Source: Antarcticibacterium arcticum
GTDB taxonomy: Bacteria > Bacteroidota > Bacteroidia > Flavobacteriales > Flavobacteriaceae
Reading direction: 5' to 3'
Assembly: GCF_007993795.1 (NCBI RefSeq)
Contig: NZ_CP042476.1
Coordinates: 682,001-746,000, forward strand
DNA: 64,000 nt
Positions 17,861 to 29,508 of this stretch are shown piece by piece. The notes under the pieces were generated by a model. It saw nothing but the letters and a program-made list of their open reading frames with translations. It had not been told where the DNA came from and made no database searches. The first letter of the stretch is position 1. Every line of letters begins with the position of its first letter. The translations under genes were made by a program, and so were the position numbers.

Positions 17861-17880
17861 ACATATTGGGAAATAAAGAA
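17861..17880 (+). other. Left arm of the pre-23S processing stem
   Basis: ACATATTGGGAAATAAAGAA is largely complementary to the stretch 20904-20925 after the 23S gene (reverse complement ACATATAAGGAAATAAACAA). Confidence 0.65.
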
Positions 17881-17989
17881 TACGAGAGAATACGTTCTTT
17901 GCGGGCAACTGCAAGGGATATGAAATAATTAAAATTGATACTAAGAACAAGCTGCACGGCTGTTTTTAGTGTCAGAGCAAATTAGGTAA

Positions 17990-20830
<2,841 letters not shown>

Positions 20831-20834
20831 ACCC

Positions 20835-20856
20835 GTCCCGGCCGTAAGGTCGGGAC
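20835..20856 (+). other. GTAA-tetraloop hairpin just after 23S
   Basis: A 9-base stem GTCCCGGCC / GGTCGGGAC closes a GTAA tetraloop. No T run follows, so processing or stabilisation of the 23S end is likelier than termination. Confidence 0.5.
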
Positions 20857-20903
20857 AGGAAAACCTACCTAAAACGCATTTTAATTACTTCGTTATTCTT
20901 TTC

Positions 20904-20925
20904 TATTGTTTATTTCCTTATATGT
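20904..20925 (+). other. Right arm of the pre-23S processing stem
   Basis: TATTGTTTATTTCCTTATATGT pairs with 17861-17880 ahead of the 23S gene. Confidence 0.65.
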
Positions 20926-20951
20926 TAATCTTATTATCACGCTAAGGCGTG

Positions 20952-21020
20952 AAGTGAATAGTAAATAGTAAATAGTGAATAGTTTTAAACTAATCACTAC
21001 TCACCAATCACTACTCACTA
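20952..21020 (+). repeat. Degenerate AATAGTAAATAGTGAATAG / ATCACTACTCACC repeat in the 23S-5S spacer
   Basis: The left half repeats GTGAATAGTAAATAGT and the right half repeats its complement-like form CACTACTCACC, so the block could fold on itself. It shares words with 3172-3240 and 17430-17450. Confidence 0.65.
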
Positions 21021-21027
21021 ATAATTT

Positions 21028-21135
<108 letters not shown>

Positions 21136-21141
21136 TTTTTG

Positions 21142-21175
21142 AAAGACCTTTACTGAAAAGTAAAGGTCTTTTTTT
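21142..21175 (+). terminator. rRNA operon terminator T1
   Basis: A 12-base stem AAAGACCTTTAC / GTAAAGGTCTTT with loop TGAAAA and a T run. Confidence 0.9.
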
Positions 21176-21191
21176 GTTTTATACTTTTTTC

Positions 21192-21224
21192 AAAAGCACG
21201 TATCGAAAGATTCGTGCTTTTTTT
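21192..21224 (+). terminator. rRNA operon terminator T2
   Basis: The stem AAAAGCACG / CGTGCTTTT, with inner ATC / GAT pairing, is followed by a T run. A second terminator in series is common after rRNA operons. Confidence 0.82.
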
Positions 21225-21240
21225 GTTGGTAGAAATTGTA

Positions 21241-21364
<124 letters not shown>

Positions 21365-21370
21365 TTTTTG

Positions 21371-21403
21371 AAAGACCTTTACTGAAAAGTAAAGGTCTTT
21401 TTT
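21371..21403 (+). terminator. Terminator T3, duplicate of T1
   Basis: Its stem-loop is identical to that at 21142-21175 and was carried along in the 5S duplication. Confidence 0.85.
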
Positions 21404-21813
21404 GTTTAATAATGTTAGACCCGGATTTCAAATCTGCGCCAGAGCTAAAATAAATGCAGATAGCACGCATTTGTATTCCTGCTGAGATAAACCTAACACT
21501 ATACTGATTTAAAAATCTGCTGCATTTTAAAAGAAAATTACTATCCCGGCGGAATGAAATCTTATGGCATTCTCAATAATCACTCTACCAGAAATACTTT
21601 TTTATAAATTACTTTGAACCAGTAAATTGTGCTGTTTTAAGGTGTTAAGGTCTTGTTAAACGTACGCCTGAATGTAATAGTGCCAGTTTGACTTCGTTCT
21701 AGAACTGAACATAAATTACCTTATATAGATTCATACAATTACCTGCGCGGGGTGCGCAAAACCCAAATTACCATTATTAATAACCGTTGCAAAAGCGACA
21801 AAAATTTTAAAGT
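21404..21813. other. Gene-free gap between the rRNA operon and the DUF4382 gene
   Basis: No convincing reading frame, RNA gene or promoter of the TTTG/TANNTTTG type is visible. A short GC-rich hairpin TGCGC-GGGGT-GCGCA lies at 21744-21758, about 55 bases before the next start codon. No riboswitch motif was recognised. Confidence 0.5.
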
Positions 21814-22764
21814 ATGAATGTAAAGAATTTGTTCAAAACAGGATTTTTAATTTTAAGTATGGGACTGGCCGTTTCATGTTCTGAAGATGATATGGAAACA
21901 GGGGAACCTGATGGCCAAACCTATAAAACAGAGGTGTATTTAACCGATGCTCCCATTGATAATGCTGAAGTAGAGGCTGCTTTCATAACCGTTACCGGAG
22001 TAAAGGTGAACGGTAAAAGTATTGAAGGTTTTGAAAAAACAACTGTTAATGTAAGTAGTTTACAAAATGGCGATACTTTCCTTTTAGGGGATCTGGAACT
22101 TGAGAGCGGAACTACAAGCCAAATAAGTCTAATCCTGGATAATGATACAGATGTGAACGGTGTTGCTCCCGGGAATTATATCTTAACCAATAGTGGTGAG
22201 AAAATAGCTCTTGTAAGCACTGCGGGGGAAATTGCGGTGAAAGATGATGTTGAAATATGGGAAAACAATGAGAACCAGATCATCCTGGATTTCGATCTGC
22301 GAAAGAGCATTGTATCTACAGGAGAAGGAAATTATGAGTTTGTAAGTGACACTCAGTTATCCAATAGCATACGTGCTGTAAACAGCCTGGATGCAGGAAG
22401 CATTACCGGTACTGTAAGTGATTTTGGAACGACCCAATCTGAATCTATGCTGGTATTTGCCTATGAAAAAGGAACTTATACAGAAACAGAAGCCCAGGCT
22501 AATGCTGAAGGTGTTTTATTTGCCAATGCGGTAAGCAGTGCAAAGGTGCAGGAAGCAAATGGAGATTTTGAACTTCACTTTATTGAAGAAGGTGATTATG
22601 AACTGCATTTTATTTCCTATGCCGATAATAATAACGGTCAATTGGAACTTCAGGGTGAGATAGAGGCTACATCAACCACTTCTATAGATCTGTCTGACGT
22701 TTCTGTTGAAGCAGGCGGGAATGTAGAATTGGAGATCATACTTATAGGACTTCTGGGCTTATAA
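21814..22764 (+). CDS. DUF4382 lipoprotein
   Basis: The 316-residue product has a lipoprotein signal (MNVKNLFKTGFLILSMGLAV, then SCSEDD with the acylated Cys). The segment TYKTEVYLTDAPIDNAEVEA, followed by FITVTGVKVNG and TFLLGDLELESGTTSQISLI, is the DUF4382 domain. The C-terminal half (NSLDAGSITGTVSDFG onward) resembles a carboxypeptidase-like beta-sandwich. Such proteins sit in the outer envelope and their role is unknown. It is a single-gene unit with its own terminator. Confidence 0.85.
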   Translation: MNVKNLFKTGFLILSMGLAVSCSEDDMETGEPDGQTYKTEVYLTDAPIDNAEVEAAFITVTGVKVNGKSIEGFEKTTVNVSSLQNGDTFLLGDLELESGTTSQISLILDNDTDVNGVAPGNYILTNSGEKIALVSTAGEIAVKDDVEIWENNENQIILDFDLRKSIVSTGEGNYEFVSDTQLSNSIRAVNSLDAGSITGTVSDFGTTQSESMLVFAYEKGTYTETEAQANAEGVLFANAVSSAKVQEANGDFELHFIEEGDYELHFISYADNNNGQLELQGEIEATSTTSIDLSDVSVEAGGNVELEIILIGLLGL

Positions 22765-22788
22765 GCTATATATCTTTTTTGATTTGAT

Positions 22789-22814
22789 AAACCACCCGCA
22801 AGGGTGGTTTTTTA
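22789..22814 (+). terminator. Terminator after the DUF4382 gene
   Basis: The stem AAACCACCC / GGGTGGTTT with a GCAA loop is followed by a T run. Confidence 0.85.
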
Positions 22815-22843
22815 TTTTAATTCAATCAAATATTCGATTGTGA

Positions 22844-23272
22844 TTAGGAATCAATGATATCTTTATATTCAAGAAAAAATGATTCCAGCAGTTGCATTTG
22901 TTCATTAAAAAATTCCTGTACCTTCGGCCAGTCTGTCTTTCGGTAAATGTTTACTCCCTTAAGTTCGGTGTAGATCCTTGAGATCACTTTGCCCTCTGGT
23001 AAATCATAATGTTCCTCAAAAATAGCATCGGGGAGATATTCGGTTAAAAGGATATTTTTCAGCATACACATCTTCTCATAATAATAAGCGCGAATTACTT
23101 CATCCCCTGAACTCACATCCAGGGAAACCTGGGCCACATTGGAATCAAAATTAAATTTTAGTTGGACCTCTTTAATTTTAGTATCGTAGAGTACCCATTT
23201 TCGGGGATAATTTTTACCGAAATTTATCCAGAATTCTTCCCTAACCTTTTTCGCTTCTTCCCTGCTGAACAT
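22844..23272 (-). CDS. DUF4268 protein
   Basis: The 142-residue protein matches the short form of DUF4268 found in Flavobacteriia (MFSREEAKKVREEFWINFGK, RKWVLYDTKIKEVQLKFNF, DLPEGKVISRIYTELKGVNI). It is soluble, acidic and of unknown function. In other bacteria the domain is found in proteins near restriction systems, but nothing of that kind is present here. The start is three bases after the ZIP transporter stop, so both are in one operon. Confidence 0.78.
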   Translation of the reverse strand: MFSREEAKKVREEFWINFGKNYPRKWVLYDTKIKEVQLKFNFDSNVAQVSLDVSSGDEVIRAYYYEKMCMLKNILLTEYLPDAIFEEHYDLPEGKVISRIYTELKGVNIYRKTDWPKVQEFFNEQMQLLESFFLEYKDIIDS

Positions 23273-23275
23273 TGG

Positions 23276-23941
23276 TTAAAGTAAATAAGCGAGTAAAATT
23301 CCGAAGACAATAACACCAAGTTTTGAGGCATTGAAGGAGTGGTTTTTTGAAGCTTCGAAAAGGATAGTGGTAGAAACGTGAAGAAAGATACCAATAACCA
23401 TTGCGTTAATGTATGTGCTATATTTTAATATTCCCTCAAAATTGGCCTGCAGCCAGCTTCCAAGGGGTGTCATAATTGCGAATAATACCAGGAAAAGAAT
23501 TGCGCGGGGCTTTCCTATGTTGGAATTTAAAAGAAATGCCGCGAGTATTGCTGCTACCGGTATTTTGTGAATTACTACTCCCGTAAGGAGATGGTGGCTT
23601 TGTTCCAGGGGAAATCCTTCCAGGAGGGAATGTATGCTTAAACTTATCAATAATAACAACGGGAATTTGTTGGTGGTCTTATCAAGATGCATATGACCGT
23701 GCTCCACGCCCTTGGAAATAAATTCCAAAAGGATTTGTAATAAAAGTCCGGCCATTATAAAGATCCCAACGCTTTCACCGGTACTATAAACATCCGGTAA
23801 TAATTCAAATACTGTTACCGAAAGCAGGTAGGCCCCACTAAAGGAAAGGAGCAGTTGAAACTTCCGGGAATTGGATGGTTTTAAAAAAAGAGAAATTATA
23901 AAGCCAACTACTACAGAAAGCAGGGGTAGAATATAGATCAT
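23276..23941 (-). CDS. ZIP-family divalent metal transporter
   Basis: The 221-residue membrane protein has about seven to eight hydrophobic segments. The histidine-rich loop EHGHMHLDK precedes the metal-site helices SIHSLLEGFPLEQS and GVVIHKIPVAAILAAFLL, whose His, Glu and His-Lys-Pro positions form the conserved ZIP transport site. Substrate is probably zinc or another divalent cation, imported into the cytosol. It is the first gene of a two-gene unit with DUF4268 and is divergent from the RNA methyltransferase gene. Confidence 0.9.
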   Translation of the reverse strand: MIYILPLLSVVVGFIISLFLKPSNSRKFQLLLSFSGAYLLSVTVFELLPDVYSTGESVGIFIMAGLLLQILLEFISKGVEHGHMHLDKTTNKFPLLLLISLSIHSLLEGFPLEQSHHLLTGVVIHKIPVAAILAAFLLNSNIGKPRAILFLVLFAIMTPLGSWLQANFEGILKYSTYINAMVIGIFLHVSTTILFEASKNHSFNASKLGVIVFGILLAYLL

Positions 23942-24091
23942 TAAAGTGGTTTAAATAATTTCCTTACAGGCAGTCGGGATCCTAACTATTAATAAATTTC
24001 CGAAACTCCCCGATTTAGGCCAATGTGCGTGATTGCTAATTATTATTTGGCACAAAATTAATGTATTTTTGCGGTTCTAGAAATTTATAAA

Positions 24092-25261
24092 ATGGGAAAT
24101 AATTTTGAGATGGTGGCCAAAACTTTATTTGGGTTTGAGCCACTTCTGGCGAAGGAGTTAAGGGATCTTGGTGCAATGGATATTACAGAGGGAACTCGAA
24201 ATGTTCGGTTTGTAGGCGATAAAGGTTTTATGTATAAGGCAAATTTATGCCTGCGCACTGCCATCAAAATTTTAAAACCATTTAAATCTTTCAGGATTAA
24301 ATCTGAAGATGATCTTTACAGGGAAGTGAACGCCCTGCCCTGGGAGGAGTTCATGGAAGTAACCGATACTCTTGCGATTGATGCAACCGTTCATTCTGAA
24401 AAATTTACCCATTCCAAATATATTGCCCAAAAAACCAAGGATGCTATTGTGGACAGGTTTCGCGATAAATTTGGGGAAAGGCCCGATGTTGACCTTGATT
24501 TTCCAACCCTGCGGGTGAATGTTCATATAGAAAATGATTACTGTAACCTCTCTTTTGACAGTTCCGGGCAATCCCTTCATAAAAGAGGTTATAAAACGGC
24601 AACAAATATTGCACCCATCAACGAAGTTCTTGCCGCAGGATTGCTGCTGCTTTCCGGGTGGGACGGGCAATGTGATTTCCTTGATCCAATGTGCGGGAGC
24701 GGTACTATTCTTATCGAAGCCGCTATGATTGCCGCCAATATTCCTCCGAATTTAAACAGGAAGGAATTTGCTTTTGAAAAATGGAAGGATTGGGATGTAG
24801 ACCTGTATGAAAAAATTGAAGAATCTGTACTTAAAAAGTTCAGGGACTTTCATTTTACCATCACCGGTTATGATACTGCGCCGTCTGCTGTACATAAAGC
24901 CATAGACAATATTGAAAATGCGAATCTTTCTGAGTTCATTAAGGTAGAGCAGCAGGATTTCTTTGAAAGCGAAAAACAGCTGGAAAGGCATTTACATATG
25001 GTGTTCAATCCTCCTTACGGGGAAAGACTGGATGTTAACATGCCGGTTTTCTATAAAAGAATAGGGGATACCCTTAAACAGAATTATCCGGGTACAGAAG
25101 CCTGGTTCATAACCTCAAATCTTGATGCTATTAAACACGTGGGCCTACGCCCTTCCCGTAAAATAAAGTTATTTAACGGTGCCCTGGAGTCTAAATTTTT
25201 GAAATATGAGATCTATGAAGGGACCAAGAAGATCCATAAACTGGAGAACCGGGAGAGTTAG
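24092..25261 (+). CDS. rlmL: THUMP-domain 23S rRNA guanine-N2-methyltransferase (RlmL-like)
   Basis: The 389-residue protein has an N-terminal THUMP region (EMVAKTLFGFEPLLAKELRD and RNVRFVGDKGFMYKANLCLR) and a C-terminal SAM-dependent methyltransferase domain with SFDSSGQSLHKRGYK, the SAM-binding DPMCGSGTILIEAAM (about residues 190-205) and the catalytic motif MVFNPPYGERL. This is the RlmL half of the E. coli RlmKL fusion, predicted to make m2G2445 in 23S rRNA; the RlmK half is absent. It overlaps the stop of the DUF6048 gene on the other strand by four bases. Confidence 0.88.
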   Translation: MGNNFEMVAKTLFGFEPLLAKELRDLGAMDITEGTRNVRFVGDKGFMYKANLCLRTAIKILKPFKSFRIKSEDDLYREVNALPWEEFMEVTDTLAIDATVHSEKFTHSKYIAQKTKDAIVDRFRDKFGERPDVDLDFPTLRVNVHIENDYCNLSFDSSGQSLHKRGYKTATNIAPINEVLAAGLLLLSGWDGQCDFLDPMCGSGTILIEAAMIAANIPPNLNRKEFAFEKWKDWDVDLYEKIEESVLKKFRDFHFTITGYDTAPSAVHKAIDNIENANLSEFIKVEQQDFFESEKQLERHLHMVFNPPYGERLDVNMPVFYKRIGDTLKQNYPGTEAWFITSNLDAIKHVGLRPSRKIKLFNGALESKFLKYEIYEGTKKIHKLENRES

Positions 25262-25959
25262 TTAGCTTTTTTGTACAAGGGGATCAAATATGAAATGTTA
25301 TATCCATACCCAACTCCAAAAGCACTGCCATCATAAGTCCTGTTGAATCCCGGGATTACAAGATTGTCAAAATTAGCCGGCGTTGACTGGCTAATTCTTC
25401 TTTTTAGCTGAAGATTTCCACCAAGGTAAAGATTGCGCAATAGTTCCACTTTTATACCTAAAATGAATTCTACCCAACTGGCTGTAAGGCCCGAAGTTTC
25501 AAAAGGCCCTTCAATCCTTGTGGGGGGGAAGTATTGGTTTACTGAATAGATCTGGTATTCTTCCAGGGTTTGTGAAAAAGTAGAAAACCCGTATCGTAAC
25601 CCGGCAAAGATCACATTTTCCATACCCGCCCAGTTATCATAAGCATTATAATCTACACCCAACTTGATATAACTTCCGTTTGCTGTTACCCTTACATTAT
25701 CAGCATCAAAAGGGAGTTGCTCATTCCCTAATTCTGCCGCGATATAATAATTTTTATATACCCTGTAATCACCCAAAATTTCCAGGCCCCTGTAATCTTC
25801 ATCTAAAAGGGTACGCAATGGTTTACTCAGGTCTATTCCTACCCGTAAACCAAATCTTTCCTTATAGGGAATAGTATCTGCCGGCGTTTGTGCCTGCAGG
25901 CTGGTAGTAAAAAAGAAAAAAATACTAATGGTAGATAATAATATGAGTGTCTGTTTCAT
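25258..25959 (-). CDS. DUF6048 outer-membrane-type protein
   Basis: The 233-residue product has a signal peptide (about 1-23, ending SLQAQ) and alternating aromatic strands (YRVYKNYYIAAELGNEQLP, GNLQLKRRISQS, FGVGYGYNISYLIPLYKK) like a small beta-barrel. I recognise the family as DUF6048. It lies between rlmL and the DUF6452 gene, whose stop it overlaps by about 35 bases, a pairing I recall as conserved in the family Flavobacteriaceae. Function is unknown. Confidence 0.78.
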   Translation of the reverse strand: MKQTLILLSTISIFFFFTTSLQAQTPADTIPYKERFGLRVGIDLSKPLRTLLDEDYRGLEILGDYRVYKNYYIAAELGNEQLPFDADNVRVTANGSYIKLGVDYNAYDNWAGMENVIFAGLRYGFSTFSQTLEEYQIYSVNQYFPPTRIEGPFETSGLTASWVEFILGIKVELLRNLYLGGNLQLKRRISQSTPANFDNLVIPGFNRTYDGSAFGVGYGYNISYLIPLYKKAN

Positions 25960-26470
25960 TTTCTATATTTTCTTCTTCTACTATAATGGTATTGATCCAG
26001 GGAGTGCCATCTCCTTCAAGCTGTGCAGTAAGGTTCAGGAAATTTACTTTAAAACCGCAGGCTCTGTTCGTATAAATTTGTTCCGGGGTATAGGAAAATG
26101 TTATAAAGTCCCGGTTGGAAATATCTTCGGGTGCTTCTTCTCCTTCTTCCGGAACCGCCGGTGCGTTCAATATAAACTCATATTCCGTGGCCTGCGAATC
26201 CAGTCTTAATGGCAGGCGCAATGTAGATTCATTTCCGCGGAACTGGATTATGGTATCAAAGAAAACCGCCCTTACCGTAAGATTTACAGGAGGTTTAGGA
26301 ATTTCAGGATCTTGGGAATCAACAAATGAGACATTCAGCATTGGGGTGGTGGGAGTAGATTGCGGACAAATGTCATCCCGCTGGCATCCAACGTTCAGCT
26401 GAAGGAAAAATCCGAGTAAAAGCCATAACAGGCTTTTTGAAATCCCCACTTTTATCTTTTTTCTAAACAT
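25925..26470 (-). CDS. DUF6452 lipoprotein
   Basis: The 181-residue product starts with a basic-hydrophobic signal and a lipobox (LLLGFFLQLNVGCQRDDIC), making it a likely lipoprotein. The mature part contains TPTTPMLNVSFVDSQDPEIP and a long beta-rich section. The gene overlaps rlmD by 19 bases at its start and the DUF6048 gene at its end, so the three are translationally linked. An envelope lipoprotein partnered with the DUF6048 barrel is a reasonable guess. Confidence 0.78.
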   Translation of the reverse strand: MFRKKIKVGISKSLLWLLLGFFLQLNVGCQRDDICPQSTPTTPMLNVSFVDSQDPEIPKPPVNLTVRAVFFDTIIQFRGNESTLRLPLRLDSQATEYEFILNAPAVPEEGEEAPEDISNRDFITFSYTPEQIYTNRACGFKVNFLNLTAQLEGDGTPWINTIIVEEENIENETDTHIIIYH

Positions 26471-27861
26471 ACTACATTCTCTACGTGAAAGGTTTGCGGA
26501 AACATATCAACAGGACGCACTCTGGTAACCTTGTAATGTTGATCCAGCAATTCAAGGTCACGTGCCTGCGTAGCCGAGTTACAGCTTACATATACAATGC
26601 GTTGAGGCAAGATACCAATTATTTGATCAATTACATCCTTGTGCATACCATCCCTGGGAGGGTCTGTAATGATAACATCCGGCTTCCCATGTTCGGCTAT
26701 GAATTCTTTGGTAAATACCTTTCGCATATCTCCCGCATAGAATTGGGTATTCTCAATATTATTCCTTTTGGCATTTTCCTTTGCATCTTCAATTGCCACC
26801 GGAACAGCTTCTATTCCCACTACTTTTTTGGCATTTTTCGCTACAAACTGGGCTATCGTTCCCGTCCCTGTGTAAAGGTCATATACCAGTTCTTCTCCTG
26901 TAAGCTGGGCATAATCCCGGGTTATTTTATATAACTCATAGGCCTGTTTGGAATTCGTCTGATAAAAGGATTTTGCATTGATCTTAAATTTAAGACCTTC
27001 CATTTCTTCAAAAATATGGTCCCTGCCTTTATAACATATCACTTCCTGATCATAGATTGTATCATTGCCTTTTGGGTTCACCACGTATTGCAAAGAGGTG
27101 ATTTCAGGAAAGTTTAGCGCGATATTGTCCAGTAATAACTCACGCTTCACGGTATCATCTTCAAAGAACTGCACCACCACCATAAGTTCCCCGTTGGAGG
27201 AAGTACGTATCATTAAGGTACGCAATAGACCATATTGGTCGCGGGTATTGAAAAAGGAAATTTCATTCTTATTGGCAAAATCCTTAACAAAATTCCTGAT
27301 TGCATTGCTGGGATCTGCCTGCAAATGGCATTTTTGTATGTCCAGGATCTTGTCCCACATGCCCGGAATATGAAATCCAAGAGCATTTTTATCGCTGAAA
27401 TCCCGGTCGCTTTTAATTTCCTCCAGAGTTAGCCAACGGCTGTCGCTAAAGGAGAATTCCATTTTATTGCGGTAAAAATAAATATCTTCACTTCCCAGGA
27501 TAGGGGTAACAGGAGGCAATTCGATCTTACCAATCCTGCGTAAATTATTTTCAACTTCCTGTTGTTTGTAAAAAAGCTGGTGTTCATACCCCATATTTTG
27601 CCATTTACAACCTCCGCAGGTTCCAAAATGCTGGCAAACCGGTTCTACACGTTTGCTGGAATATTCGTGGATAGTCACTGCTGTTCCTTCGTGGAAGGAA
27701 CGTTTCTTTTTAGTGGTCCTAATATCGGCAATATCACCAGGAACGGCATTATTTATAAAGATCACCTTACCATCGGGTGCTTTTGCAATACTTTTGCCTT
27801 TTGCGCCCGCGCCGGTAACTTCTAAATTTTCAAATAATATATTTTGTTTCTTTCTACGCAT
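26452..27861 (-). CDS. rlmD: 23S rRNA (uracil-1939-C5)-methyltransferase
   Basis: From the ATG at 27861 the product is 469 residues. It has an N-terminal TRAM domain (NILFENLEVTGAGAKGKSIA), the four-cysteine iron-sulfur site (CQHFGTCGGCKWQNMGYEHQ plus a later Cys), the SAM-binding VYDLYTGTGTIAQFVA, the motif VIITDPPRDGMH and the catalytic YVSCNSATQARDL. This is the RlmD/RumA family making m5U1939. The frame is open for 40 more codons upstream, but that extension has no family similarity, so ATG 27861 (MRRKKQNILF) is chosen. Confidence 0.94.
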   Translation of the reverse strand: MRRKKQNILFENLEVTGAGAKGKSIAKAPDGKVIFINNAVPGDIADIRTTKKKRSFHEGTAVTIHEYSSKRVEPVCQHFGTCGGCKWQNMGYEHQLFYKQQEVENNLRRIGKIELPPVTPILGSEDIYFYRNKMEFSFSDSRWLTLEEIKSDRDFSDKNALGFHIPGMWDKILDIQKCHLQADPSNAIRNFVKDFANKNEISFFNTRDQYGLLRTLMIRTSSNGELMVVVQFFEDDTVKRELLLDNIALNFPEITSLQYVVNPKGNDTIYDQEVICYKGRDHIFEEMEGLKFKINAKSFYQTNSKQAYELYKITRDYAQLTGEELVYDLYTGTGTIAQFVAKNAKKVVGIEAVPVAIEDAKENAKRNNIENTQFYAGDMRKVFTKEFIAEHGKPDVIITDPPRDGMHKDVIDQIIGILPQRIVYVSCNSATQARDLELLDQHYKVTRVRPVDMFPQTFHVENVVCLEKR

Positions 27862-28175
27862 AGCGCAAAAATAATCTTTTGAAAAAGGATTAGGAATATT
27901 ATATGGGTCAAATTTGGAATTTTTCTTAGTTGTTCCGGGAAGCTTTTTAATAAGTAAACACCCGTATTCCAAATTGATCAAAACTTAGGCAGTAAATTTT
28001 GCGCTGCAGGATTTTTGGCAATTTCTGTAGTCCTGGGAATCTTCTATCCAACTATAAGGAATTTACATGAATATTAGGTAATTTTGCGAAACTTCAGGAT
28101 GATTTCTCTCCCATTAAACGTTCCTTTAACCGGGAATTTTAAAGAAGGAATTAAGAGTTTCAACTAATAAAATAC
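27862..28175. other. Gap between rlmD and rocD
   Basis: The first 120 bases are an open but unconvincing upstream extension of rlmD. The rest is AT-rich and should hold the two divergent promoters; TAATTTTG at about 28076-28083 is a possible -7 element for rocD without a clear -33 partner. Nothing else is seen. Confidence 0.4.
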
Positions 28176-29426
28176 ATGAAAATGCTATTAGAAAAGATCA
28201 CATCATCACAAAAGGCTATTGAACTTGAAGACAAATACGGGGCTCATAACTATCACCCCTTACCTGTTGTTCTTACAAAAGGAGAAGGTGTACACGTTTG
28301 GGATGTGGAAGGAAAAAAATATTATGATTTTCTTTCAGCCTACTCGGCTGTTAACCAGGGACATTGCCATCCAAAGATAGTGGGAGCTTTATATGAGCAG
28401 GCTACTAAATTAGGTCTTACCTCCCGTGCATTTTATAATGATGTACTGGGGCCTTTCGAGAAATTTGCTACAGAATATTTTGGGTATGACAAATTGCTAC
28501 CTATGAATACGGGAGCTGAAGCGGTGGAGACCGCCATTAAAATTGCGAGAAAATGGGCTTATGAGAAAAAGGGGGTAGAAGAAACAGCAGCACAGATCAT
28601 TGTATGTGAAAATAATTTCCACGGAAGGACAACTACAATTATCTCCTTTTCCAATGATGAAGGTGCCCGTAAGAATTTTGGGCCCTACACTCCGGGTTTT
28701 TTAAAAATACCTTATAACGATGTGGATGCCCTGGAGGAAACCCTAAAGAACAACAAGAATATTGCGGCATTTTTAGTGGAACCTATACAGGGAGAAGCAG
28801 GGGTATATGTTCCTGCGGAAGGTTATCTCTCCCGCGCCAAAGAGCTTTGTGAAAAACACAATGTGCTTTTTATTGCAGATGAAGTTCAAACAGGAATAGC
28901 CCGAACCGGAAAACTTCTTGCGGTTGATCACGAAAATGTGCGCCCCGATATTATAATCCTTGGAAAAGCAATCTCAGGTGGAGTATATCCGGTTTCAGCA
29001 GTATTGGCAGATGATGAGATCATGAACGTGATAAAGCCCGGGCAGCATGGTTCTACCTTTGGAGGTAACCCTGTGGCTTGTGCCGTTGCAACTGCTGCGC
29101 TTACAGTAATAAAAGAGGAAAACCTGGCTGAAAATGCCGAAAAGCTTGGGAATCTCTTCCGCAGAAAAATGAATGATTACATACGAAGTTCAAATATTGT
29201 GAGCCTTGTGAGAGGGAAAGGTTTGCTTAATGCAATTGTGATAAATGATACCGAGGAAAGTTCAACAGCCTGGGAAATTTGTTTGGCCTTAAAGGAAAAT
29301 GGGTTGCTTGCAAAACCAACGCACGGAAATATCATTAGGTTTGCACCTCCCCTGGTCATGAAGGAAGAGGAACTTAATGATTGTGTAAACATTATAACCA
29401 AGACCCTGCGGGAGTTTGAAAAATAA
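28176..29426 (+). CDS. rocD: Ornithine aminotransferase
   Basis: The 416-residue PLP enzyme converts ornithine and 2-oxoglutarate to glutamate-5-semialdehyde and glutamate. The N-terminal signature YGAHNYHPLPVVLTKGEGVH and FLSAYSAVNQGHCHPKI is typical of ornithine aminotransferases. PLP residues are the DEVQTG motif (235-240), Lys264 in ILGKAISGG, and HGSTFGGNP. Length is as expected. It stands alone between its own start region and a strong terminator and links arginine catabolism to proline and glutamate. Confidence 0.95.
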   Translation: MKMLLEKITSSQKAIELEDKYGAHNYHPLPVVLTKGEGVHVWDVEGKKYYDFLSAYSAVNQGHCHPKIVGALYEQATKLGLTSRAFYNDVLGPFEKFATEYFGYDKLLPMNTGAEAVETAIKIARKWAYEKKGVEETAAQIIVCENNFHGRTTTIISFSNDEGARKNFGPYTPGFLKIPYNDVDALEETLKNNKNIAAFLVEPIQGEAGVYVPAEGYLSRAKELCEKHNVLFIADEVQTGIARTGKLLAVDHENVRPDIIILGKAISGGVYPVSAVLADDEIMNVIKPGQHGSTFGGNPVACAVATAALTVIKEENLAENAEKLGNLFRRKMNDYIRSSNIVSLVRGKGLLNAIVINDTEESSTAWEICLALKENGLLAKPTHGNIIRFAPPLVMKEEELNDCVNIITKTLREFEK

Positions 29427-29450
29427 AATATTTAATTTATAAGCATATTA

Positions 29451-29484
29451 AGAGCTATCCCGGAATTTAGGGATGGCTCTTTTT
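29451..29484 (+). terminator. Terminator after rocD
   Basis: An 11-base stem AGAGCTATCCC / GGGATGGCTCT (one T-G pair) is followed by TTTTT. Confidence 0.87.
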
Positions 29485-29508
29485 ATAATATATTAACTTA
29501 AGAAATTA

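Noticed and set aside
21700..21813. Riboswitch or attenuator before the DUF4382 gene
   Set aside because: There is only one short GC-rich hairpin with no T run and no recognised aptamer motif.
22844..23272. DUF4268 gene as part of a restriction or defence system
   Set aside because: No endonuclease, methyltransferase or other defence gene is nearby; it is coupled to a metal transporter.
27862..27981. 40-codon N-terminal extension of RlmD
   Set aside because: It has no family similarity, and the protein aligns well from the ATG at 27861.
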